Shown in pieces: positions 12,441 through 21,880 of a DNA stretch of 64,000 nt. The position numbers and the translations under genes are program-made. Below the pieces are notes generated by a model. The model searched no databases, was not told the origin of the DNA, and was given only the letters and a program-made list of their open reading frames with translations. This stretch comes from Oncomelania hupensis (taxonomy: Eukaryota > Mollusca > Gastropoda > Littorinimorpha > Pomatiopsidae). The stretch is from contig CM072525.1 of NCBI GenBank assembly GCA_036898135.1, positions 27,929,943-27,993,942 on the forward strand, written 5' to 3'. Numbering within the stretch: the stretch's first letter is position 1; every line of letters starts with the position of its first letter.

Positions 12441-12828
12441 TTATTTTCTGTATGTTGAATATTATTTTACTGTATGTTGAATAAGAATGACAGCGATCGG
12501 TCTAAAAATCGTTTACGATGAAGAGACACCAAAATAAAAATTGAATTGATTTCAATTAGACGAAGGAAATAAACTCTTTTTGAGAATTAAATTTGTAATG
12601 TAAACTAAATCACACACACACACACACACACACACAAAGGTGGGGGGAGGTGGAAGAATTAGTACAAACACACAGACACCTTAAAAACAACCTTAAGACT
12701 TTATTACAAATGGAATTGATAATAATAATAATATAATAAGAGTGCCCAAATAAATATTCTATAATATTGTATGTCCTAATGAAGAATAATATTGAGCAGA
12801 TATAATCTTGACTCAGATTATATGATTT

Positions 12829-14690
12829 CCTATCCTATCCTATCCTATCCTATCCTATCCCCTAACTCTAAAGTCGTTGGGGCACCACAGATGATCGTTT
12901 AACAGCGTACACTATCTTTCTCTGTCATCAGCAATCCTCATGGCTTCGCTTAATGTCAAGCCAGTCCATTTTCGAATGTTTTCCTACCACCTCTTTTTCT
13001 GTCTCCCTTTTCTTCTGCCTCCTTACACCGTGCCTTGCAGGATGGTCTTTGCAAGGCCAGACTGCACTGGTAGCCTTATCATACAGGCTTTTGATGACTT
13101 CAATAATTTTAGGACTGATGTTTTACACTCTCATGCTTGCCCACAGAGCTGCATGCCAGACTCGGTCAAACGCTTTCTTGAAGTATACAAACACATACTA
13201 TAGATGTTGTTGGTGCTGTAGGTATTTCTCGCAGATTATTCTGAGGTTGAAAATCTGCTGTGGTACTTTGCCCTGCCCTGAATCCTGCTTGTTCTTCAGC
13301 TATGATTTGACTTGCTTTAGATCGCGGAGACCTTGGGCTATTAACACTTGTCAGCCGCTTCACAGTCTGGTAGGCCTTCTTGCTGTTTTTCTTGTTGAGA
13401 TTTTTATCTATTTCTTGGCATTGATCTTCTATTCAGTTCTCCTATGCTGTGCGCATGCCTTTTCGGATTTCACTGTTGATTTTTCTGTATGTAGGCCTAT
13501 CATGTTCCATGTTAGGTGTTCCTTTTCCTTTTTATCTCTCTTCGTTTGTCACACAGGTCCAAAAGTTCAGGTGTGATCCAGGGTGTCTTCTTTGTGCGGT
13601 GCTTGCCAAGGATCTTAGAGGCGGCATCTGTCACTGGTGAGTTAAAGGTGGTGGTCATGGTGTTGACATCTACTTCAATTGTGACTTGGAATATTTCGGC
13701 CCCACCCGGGACATGCAGGTTATCCAGGTCGAACTTCAGCCTGCTGCACTTTGTTTTGTTGACTCTTTTTCAAGTGGAGCCGGAGAGACATCATCACGAG
13801 ATCGTGGTCACTTCCGATGTTAGCTACTGGAAAAGTGCATATCTTGCCAATGTTGACGCTTGATTTGAAACGTTTTGTTGACAATGATGTTGTCAACTTG
13901 GTTGTGATGCTTCCCGCTGGGACTGTGTCAGGATTTTTTGTGGGGACCAAGCGTGTTTGCCAGTATCAGATTATTGTATCTGGCAAACTCCAAGAGTCTC
14001 AGACTCCGTCATTTGTATCATCGTTACAGTGGGGTCTAAAAGTATCTCTCCAGTTGTGGTACGCATTTTGGCCAATCACGGCATTCCAGACTATGTCCTT
14101 CCTCGGCATTTGAATCATGGCATTCCAGACTATGTCCTTCCTCGGCACTTGGTCAAGGACAGTCTGCAGTTGTTCACAGAAATCCTCGACTTTGCTGTCG
14201 TCATTGTCCATTGTTGAGACGTAGGCCTGGATGATGGGGATGTTCAAAAGGCTACTCTCAGACGGTAACGAGTAACTGGAGGCTGGGAGGCAACCCATGA
14301 CAGTGGCCAGAATGTCTTTGTGGACCAAGAATCCAACACCGTGTTCGTACCAGTCATCTCTCCGCTGAAATAAAGCTTGTGGCCTTTGTCGGTCGTTGCT
14401 TCACCTAGGCCTTTCCAGCGCAGTTCGCCGAAACCTAAAATGTGCCATCGATAGTGGTCCAGCTAGTGGACCATTTCTTCTAATTTTCATTCTTCAGATA
14501 GGATCCTGACATTTCAGCTTCCTATGACGATGTTGTCTCTCGTGCGGATCCTGCTAAGTTGCCCATCAGTAACCAATCACCACCGTCCTGGTGGCGATAT
14601 TTTGTTCCCACATTACGTCTGAGGGATACCGTAAATGGAACGACTTCGAACCTACAGAGTTGTTACCTCCCTTTCGAGCTCTTCAGTGCC
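12829..14690 (-). mobile_element. RTE-like LINE with internal deletion
   Basis: Minus strand. The (TCCTA)n tail at 12829-12860 is the 3' end. From there the sequence carries the C-terminal ORF2 region to about 13063, then jumps directly to the RT region ('IIAEEQAGFRAGQST' at about 13270-13315). It then runs 5' through an APE-type endonuclease ('VHKDILATVMGCLP', 'SDHDLVMM') to about 14690. The catalytic FADD box and everything up to the C-terminal quarter are deleted. Endonuclease and C-terminus resemble the BovB/CFDP2-type RTE family. Many stops and shifts are present. A 32-bp segment encoding 'MPRKDIVWNAVI' is duplicated in tandem at about 14082-14150. Confidence 0.8.
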
Positions 14691-15206
14691 TTCACACGCC
14701 AAAGTTTGCTAAACAAATTTAGATTGTAATTTTTCGCAATCTAAGATAATAGTTTTTCTATTAAATTTGTTTGTACATTTGTATCATTGTATGTGTATCT
14801 ATATAAGCTTAATTAGTGAACCTGAGTCGAGTCAAGCTTACGCTGAAACCCAGGCTGCTCCACGCTAGTTATTGCGACATTTTCTTATTAGGCCTACCCT
14901 ACCGCCTTCATCGCTTCAGTCAGCTTTGTAATATGTGCATTGTGAATTGCTTTGTTATAGGTATTACGAATTGTGTCGTTTTCTTTTCTGATTTTTCATA
15001 CGAAGAAGAATAGCCCATCTACATCTATACTGCAACATATGTTAAATATTTAGTCCAAAGTGGAACGTGCACATTTATATAATCATAAATCTAAGTTAAT
15101 TATAAGAATATTAGTAGGCTTAGGCTAAGGTAAAGTAGTCTACTATTATTATTTATTAGTATTAATGTAATAATATTTGTTTTTTCAGTAAGCTTACTGT
15201 AATAAT
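14691..15206. other. No gene recognised
   Basis: AT-rich, with repeated TAGTACTAGTAGGCCT-like words that grade into the minisatellite that follows. Confidence 0.5.
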
Positions 15207-15990
15207 GTAAGTACGAAAGTAGAGTAGTACTAGTAGGCCTACTCAACACTGATACATTAAATTAATAGTCTATTATCATATTGCTAGTACTAGTATTTGT
15301 TGTCAGCATGATGTTGTCATCGTGTAATTAATGTAAGTACTAAGGTGGAATAGTATTAGTAGGCCTATTCAATACTTTTAATATATTCCTAGTACTAGTA
15401 TTGTCAGCCAGACATTGTCATTGTGTTGTTAGTTAGGCCTGTGTTTGAATCTGTGATGTTTTGATTGTTGTCAGCCGGTTCTTTATTTATTAATTTATTT
15501 AACTCTTAACTTTAACTTGTACGTGGTACTATATTTCAAGCACATGCCACTTGTCAGGGCTTTATAAAATTGTATTGTGTGAATTTGTAAACGCCATGAG
15601 CCACTGTAGTATCTAGACATATTCATTTATACTGATGCTTAAAAAAATCTATTGCTAGTACTACTAAGTATTTGTTGCCAGCAAGACATTGTTATTGCGT
15701 TATTAGTTAGCACTATGTTTGATGTTAGTTTTTAATCTATTGCTAGTACTACAAAGTATTTGTTGCCAGCAAGGCATTGTCATTGCGTTATTAGTTAGCA
15801 CTATGTTTGATGTTAGTTTTTAATCTATTGCTAGTAGCCTATTACAGTATTTGTTGTCAGCAAGGCCTTGTCGTTGCGTTATTAGTTAGCAGTGTGATTG
15901 ATGTTAGTTAGTTTTGATTGTTGTTACCTGATTCTTTATTAAATTATATATTTAACTCTTAACATTATCGTGTGGGTGGTACTATTTTTT
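15207..15990 (+). repeat. Nested minisatellite (126-bp and 88-bp periods)
   Basis: 'GTAAGTACKAARG' starts at 15207 and 15333 (period 126). 'AATCTATTGCTAGTA' starts at 15646, 15734 and 15822 (period exactly 88) and is followed each time by 'TTTGTTGYCAGCAAG' and 'GCGTTATTAGTTAGCA'. More diverged related units fill 15270-15540. No coding content. Confidence 0.8.
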
Positions 15991-17481
15991 AAAGCGCACG
16001 TCCTTTTCATTTTATTTAATTATAATAAATTATACAATAATTTGGCTCTTTCTTTTTCTATACAATACACACTGTTATGATTATCTAAGGGTTGTATTAT
16101 ATGTTTAGCAGACAATCAAAACCAGGTTATAAAAATAAAATTGACGACACAATAAAATTAAAATCATCTACAGTGAACAGTGAAAGAAAATACATTAAAC
16201 AAATATGAAATGTACAATAATATTTGTAAACACTTAAACAAGAATTGAAATAGATACAATATAATTTTCTTCATCTCAAAATTAGCAATTACAGTGCCAG
16301 CATTAATGTCACAAAAGGCTAGTTTGGACCCAGCACTAAGGCCTCACGCCTCAAATAGTTCATCCTGCTTTGGCCTTTGTAACTTAAAGTCGATGCCTAG
16401 CAGACGACAGAAATTAAAGGTTTGGTCTCAGCATGTGTAAGCTAACTCTTCACTAGGTAGGCAGTGACCTCATCCCGCGGACCTATATCCGCCACTCCCG
16501 CTAGAGGGAGCTAAAGGTATTACGAGATTTTGCGGGCTTAAGCTGACCACAGGGTTAAGATAGTCAGTCTTTGTTAAAACCTCACCCGAGACGGACACAA
16601 GGAAAGATCTCTCTCAAAAAGACTAAGCAGGTGACGGGTAAAATTCATTCATCGCAGTATAGCCATAGCCTGACATTGTCAAAAAGATGAGCAGTGGAGC
16701 ATCGAGCACTGAGCTCCGATAGCCCAATAGTCAACAAACAAGAAGAGGAGACACAAGCCCCACACCTCAACAATACAGCTAAGTGCTCAAAAGAAATGCA
16801 CACACACTGATCTCCACTCTCCTGAAAACGAACATTAGGGCCACCAGAACAAATAGCCCAATGATGAGACAGTAGCAAATATCAAGAACAGTAGCAGCAT
16901 AAACCCATCAAGGAGCGAACTACTCGAAGTGAATTTGGACTGTTAAGCTAATCCTAGCTATATTACGTTTTGGACATTTAAGTTAGTATAGTGGTTAGAG
17001 AATTATGTATAGAGTAGAGGAAATAAATGTGTGATATTTACTGTTAACAAGAGGCTGGACTACCTATGTTTCATAGCAGTGCGAGAGCTAGTGTGTCAAT
17101 GAATCTTTTACACGTTTCTCCCTATCTCTATAACCATATCCGCACACAGACCGGGCTAAACATATAAATGTATTAAGATTAGTCATAGGGTGATTAAACT
17201 AGCCGATCCCCGCAGACGAAAGACGAATGGGTAATAGCATTCCATTCTGCAGAGCCCAGCAACAATAGACCCACCGTCACAATTAGCAAATTCACATTAC
17301 ATACACAACACGAACACTCACATTCAACAATAGAAGCACGATTAAAATGGATCCATTAAACTCAGTAACGAGGTAGAGGTTATAATTACAAACTACCCCA
17401 TATCTTACAGGTTGCATAACAATCTAAAACCGCTTTTTCCTGCACCCACGCACATGCAATGCCACATAATATTCATTCACC

Positions 17482-17485
<4 letters not shown>
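15991..17485. other. No gene recognised
   Basis: AT-rich sequence with a few short open frames. The 77-codon minus frame at 16645-16878 shows no domain and no second copy in the window. Confidence 0.45.
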
Positions 17486-17547
<62 letters not shown>

Positions 17548-17597
17548 CAACAATAATAATAATAATAATAATAAATAAATTAAAAAAAATAAATAAA

Positions 17598-17683
<86 letters not shown>

Positions 17684-17703
17684 GGCGAGGTCCTTGGTGA
17701 CCA

Positions 17704-17790
<87 letters not shown>

Positions 17791-17805
17791 AATAAATAAA
17801 TAAAA
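17486..17805 (+). repeat. (AAT)n cluster with duplicated unique spacer
   Basis: Three AAT arrays. The 23-bp spacer AAGGCGAGGTCC-TTGGTGACCAA sits between the second and third and recurs at 17808-17830 as the start of the next block. The unique flank was copied together with the array. Confidence 0.85.
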
Positions 17806-17822
17806 TAAAGGCGAGGTCCTTG

Positions 17823-18044
17823 GTGACCAAGGAGACGACCAATCCGGTATTGAGCAAGAAAGACTTGGCGGGGCCCAATCCTCTCTCCGGGCTGTTGGAC
17901 ACAGACGAAATCCACGAGTACAGTGTGGCTCGCCTTGGCCCCGAGCATGTGGTCGTTGAACTTATAGTATCGTGAGGCTTCTCCGGCCTGGCCGGTGACT
18001 TCTGTGTAGAAGACTTTCGCCCAGTGGTGCCGTGCTGACATCAC
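17823..18044 (-). other. Unrecognised open frame, possibly repeat-derived
   Basis: On the minus strand about 74 codons from the ATG at 18044 read 'MMSARHHWAKVFYTEVTGQ' and 'KFNDHMLGAKASHTVLV', then run into the AAT cluster. Composition is protein-like and GC-richer than its surroundings, but I recognise no family. The 3' end merges into (TTTAT)n/(TTA)n, which looks like a retroelement tail. It is either the end of an unknown element's ORF or a chance frame. Confidence 0.3.
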
Positions 18045-18116
18045 TCCTGATAGTCGCCCCTTACGACAGGCCGAGAAACGTTGGGTCTATTTTATTCTGC
18101 GCCCGAACCCACAGGA

Positions 18117-18268
18117 CATTCTATGATTTACCTTGGTATATTTCGAGATCATCACACTACCTTCTTAATCCTACTGAAGTTGAAATGGAAAAAACAACAA
18201 CGGATTTTAACTTCAGTAGGCTGAAGAAGGCAGTGTGATGCTCTCGCAATATACCGAAGTATAGAATC
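18117..18268. repeat. Long hairpin (about 68-bp arms)
   Basis: The left arm ('ATTCTATGATTTACC'...'CTACTGAAGTTGAAATGG') and right arm are reverse complements with about 10 differences. The loop is an A-rich segment of about 15 nt at 18186-18200. The structure resembles a small foldback element or a precursor-like hairpin. Confidence 0.75.
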
Positions 18269-18417
18269 TGAGTCAGATTCTGGGAACCTATATTCTATTA
18301 ATGGAGAGTCTTTAACATAGTTTTAAAATCCAATGTCTGGCCGCCGACACCGTACACTTTTCGATTACATTCATCATTCCAAGTGCGCGTGCGTGTATTT
18401 GTATATAGGCTTAAATC

Positions 18418-19156
18418 CTATTCACAACTTTCCGGCACCTCTCATAAAAACTCGTGGGTATCGCCATTATAAATTAAAACGAGGTTATATGAAACCAAGT
18501 TCCGGTTTGGCTTGTTTTGCTTTTATCAAAGCTTGAGGCGTGACTTTTAAATATGGCAAATTGCCGAAAACGACGATTGTTAGAGCCAGAAAACGAGTGG
18601 GATAAGTATAAAAACGGTGGAGGAAGTACATGCTCAGTGAAAGAATGCAAAAAACAATCGTAGAGGCCTGTATTTGTAGCGACTTCGGAGGTGAGACGAT
18701 CATCGACAGAAAGTGAAACAGGACCTGAAAACTCTTGTAGTTTTCCATAGCTTCGCCGTCGCAACCTTCACAAAACACGAAGTAACTATGTTAGGCTAGC
18801 GTTGTGGCCAAGTGGGCTAAGGCGGAACTAACTTGCCTTGTCCACAAGCCAGAAACCAATGGCGCCTGACAGGTGTGGGTTCGAGCCAGCATCTGGGCGT
18901 TATGTTTTTCCTAATATTTTTCAAAAATTCACAAATAATGTTAGGTAGGTAGGGTTTAGGCGCGCCACTGGCGATAGAAAGAGATAATAAACTGCAGCAA
19001 AAAAAAAATAAAAATATGTGAGGGTACGATACACATGTTATTATTCTTGAATATTTGGAAATAACTCACTAAAACACGCGGATAAAAAAAAAACGGAAGT
19101 ATTTTTCATAGAGGGGATTCCCGTTGGTGCATAGGATAGCAGAAAAGTGTGAATAC
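18418..19156 (+). mobile_element. TA-flanked MITE-like element carrying a tRNA-SINE, copy 1
   Basis: About 739 bp, nearly identical (inverted) to 34273-35016. Homology stops abruptly on both sides at TA dinucleotides. The termini read TTCACAACTTTCCGGCA at the left and, reverse-complemented, TTCACACTTTTCTGCTA at the right: weak inverted repeats (12 of 17 identical). TA flanks plus inverted termini suggest Tc1/mariner-type mobilisation (inference). It contains a short frame starting MANCRKRRLLEPENEW at about 18553 that stops after about 37 codons, and a SINE at 18798-18990. Confidence 0.6.
18798..18990 (+). mobile_element. tRNA-SINE family A, internally deleted (copy A1)
   Basis: The head has an A box 'TGGCCAAGTGG' and a B box 'GGGTTCGAGCC' separated as in a tRNA. 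The A-box half resembles tRNA-Leu (GTGGCCAAGTGGGCTAAGGC). The body ends 'GGTAGGGTTTAGGCGCGCC'. Compared with the copies at 35877 and 63317 it lacks the central core and the normal 3' end. It is embedded in the element at 18418-19156. Confidence 0.8.
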
Positions 19157-19549
19157 AGCTCCTTTTTGAACTTTGTAGGTCGAAGCCTGCTCGGACATAC
19201 GCCTACCTGAATTGGGCGTACGGCGCGGAAGGTAAGGCACTATGCGTGCTGTGCAGACTGGGTCAGTTGGCAAAATCCATTACTTAGCTATACTAAACAT
19301 ATAAGTATTCTGCGCATTTAAATAGAAGATGAAAAACAGTTTGAAGGAACAATTATCGCCGAACATATTGCTATGAATCATCCCTATTGCTGATGTTGCT
19401 CTGTTGTTGGTGTAAATTTTTTTCTCCATTTCCTTCAATTCATTGTCTTCTCTCCCTCTCCGAGTCATTCCCCCACCCCCCTCTCTCTCTCTCCCTCTCT
19501 CTCTCTCTCTCTGACATATACACACATACAAGCACACACACAAACATAT

Positions 19550-19595
<46 letters not shown>

Positions 19596-20879
19596 TCTTC
19601 CTCTCTTTTCTTTCTGACATATTCCATCGTACCGTTCTCTTTGTTTTTCTCTCCTACCTTTCTCTTCTTTCCTTCTTTATTTACTTAGCTACTCATGTCA
19701 AAATACAAATAATGGGATTGATTAATAGCTATGAAAACAATTTAATGTCGGATTAGGTTACAAAAGATCACAGATACATGATTTAATTTAGCAAACGGGT
19801 GTAAACTAAATTTAGACCAATAATTGACAAGTCACAGAATGAGAATATGAATGTGATAATGCAATATGCAATGAACGAAATAAAAACGCGACAAACCAAC
19901 AACAAGATGGCAAGCCAATAAATTTCATTTCCAGAAACTCGCATACATTATTGCTGAGACAAGCATTCATGAAAGTGTTACTTTTTTTGGGAGTTCTTCT
20001 CGGGTTTATTTTATTTTTAAAACTTTTATTTCGGGTATATTTTATTTATTTTCTCAGTTTTTGTTATTTTTTTTATAGTTCTATAATAATTGACGTTGTT
20101 AGCATTATTAGGAAAACCGAGTTGTACAGATTGTTATGATTTCTAATAAATTGTTTTGTATTTAAATTCATTTGCTCAAGTTGTTTTTAATGTCTGATAT
20201 CACTTTGTAATGAACAGACGTAGAATTAAAGAATTGAAAATGAAATTGAAACTATTTCTCGGTTTTATATTAAAGAACAAAAATGAAAACATGTAAGGAC
20301 TGGTCACTCGTTGAATTTAAACATTTTCGGTTTAGCCGTTTTGGAGATACAGCGTAAAACATGTGTAAAAAAAAGATGAATCATGACTATTGTGAGACAG
20401 TGCAAATATGAATGCTGTACAAGACTAAGCGGCATATTAAAGATTCTGCACAGTAAAAAAAAAATCAACTTCGGTCAAGTCAAGCATTCATAATATAATG
20501 CATACATACACCAAATCAGAGTTTCCACAGTCCCAAGACAAAAGGAGAGGAAGAAAAAGAGATTATGGCGAGTAACTGACCGACCGACAGCAAGGCAAAC
20601 TGACCGACATCTAGCTCATTCGGATTTCCGAACTATTCAAAGTAATTCCAAAGAAATTCTGGAAGTACACAATTTTAATAAGGTTTTAAAACCCATAAGA
20701 CATCAGTTAGCAGATAATCAGCACTTTTGTGCTTATTGCCGATACTCCCGTCTAACAAAACAAAAATGGAATTAGAAAATTAAGCAGACAGTTTTGCGAC
20801 GTGATTCTTATTTTATGCGAGTTCAATCCAGTATTAGAATCTTGATAGGCTGCTCATCATATACCACACTTTGCAATTA
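19157..20879. other. No gene recognised; CT microsatellites
   Basis: CT-rich arrays at 19478-19512 and 19553-19594 separated by CA-rich DNA. The remainder is AT-rich with no recognised feature. Confidence 0.5.
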
Positions 20880-20911
<32 letters not shown>

Positions 20912-20938
20912 AATGATGACGATGATGATGGTGATGTT
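20880..20938 (+). repeat. (GAT)n microsatellite
   Basis: About 18 GAT units with a few changes, next to an E-type 3' end. Confidence 0.9.
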
Positions 20939-21793
20939 AGTTAGTCATTGTTTATAGGGTCCAGCTGACTGCAATCAGCCGAATCAGGACCACAATTTGG
21001 TTAAAAGCCCAGCCTCATTACATAGCTATTGCTTTAGATAATTGACCTGTCGCACCCGGCCACATCTGTGTTACTACGTTTATGAATTTCTTAGACCTAT
21101 ATATTTCCTTGCGTACTGACTAAAGTAAAATTTCAAAATGACAGCGCATGTTTGATTTCTTCTGCAAAAAATACATAAGCCGGCCTTACGAGGACCCATC
21201 AGAAGCGATAGTGTGAGGTCACAGTTTTAGCTTTAGTGTACTTTCAGCAGATCTTTTGTACGGATCTGGGGTGAGCCCTCTATTAAGGTGTGGCCACATT
21301 TGGCTTACGTTTTACGGCTTATGCATTGGGTTATGAGATGTTTCACTTGACCGGAAGTTTTGACGGGTGACCTCAAAACTCGTGGGCAATCCACGAGCAG
21401 GTCACTTAACAATAAAGGCTGAGGCTGTACCCTAATTTATCGAACCCACATTTATAAAAACAAAATACAATATAAACATCATTATAAAATATTAACAAAA
21501 CACATACGTATAAAATACCTACGTTGCTAAATAATAACACAATAGAAAGCCCTAGTGATCATTTGGCAGAAAGCGTCCAATATCCCCAAGCTGACCCAAC
21601 AGACCCCATACACAAATAAGGAGTTTGGGAGAGTTTTTAAGAAAAAAGGTAGGTGACTGGTCTAGCGAAGAAGATGATAGTGTAGTAGATTGATAGAACA
21701 TAGTAGGAACGAGAAAGAACAAAGAAGAAAGACAGCGACAGTGGGAATTTAAAGCACTAAATTTTCACAAAGTGGGGATACTATTTATACAGA
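20939..21793 (-). mobile_element. Family E retroposon, composite copy
   Basis: From 20939 it shows the E 3' core ('GGGTCCAGCTGACTGCA'). A second, longer E body follows at about 21240-21793 and ends at the head 'GGGGATACTATTTATAC'. Two cores in tandem, as in the copy at 44880. The sense strand of the element is minus. Confidence 0.6.
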
Positions 21794-21819
21794 CCCTCCC
21801 CCATTCCCCACCCACGGTA

Positions 21820-21820
<1 letters not shown>

Positions 21821-21880
<60 letters not shown>
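21821..21880 (+). repeat. (ATG)n microsatellite
   Basis: Twenty ATG units directly upstream of the LINE ORF. The resulting run of Met codons is not a real N-terminus. Confidence 0.95.

Noticed and set aside
15646..15909. CRISPR-like spaced repeats
   Set aside because: The 88-bp units are contiguous with no unique spacers, and the genome is eukaryotic; this is a minisatellite.
17477..17902. Long open frames of poly-Tyr, poly-Ile, poly-Leu, poly-Ser, poly-Asn or poly-Met at many loci
   Set aside because: They are translations of AAT, ATC, ATG, GA, CT and TCTA microsatellites; both strands and several frames are open at once, as expected for simple repeats.
21821..21880. Twenty-Met N-terminus of the LINE protein
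   Set aside because: ATG microsatellite; RT homology begins only about 120 bp further on.
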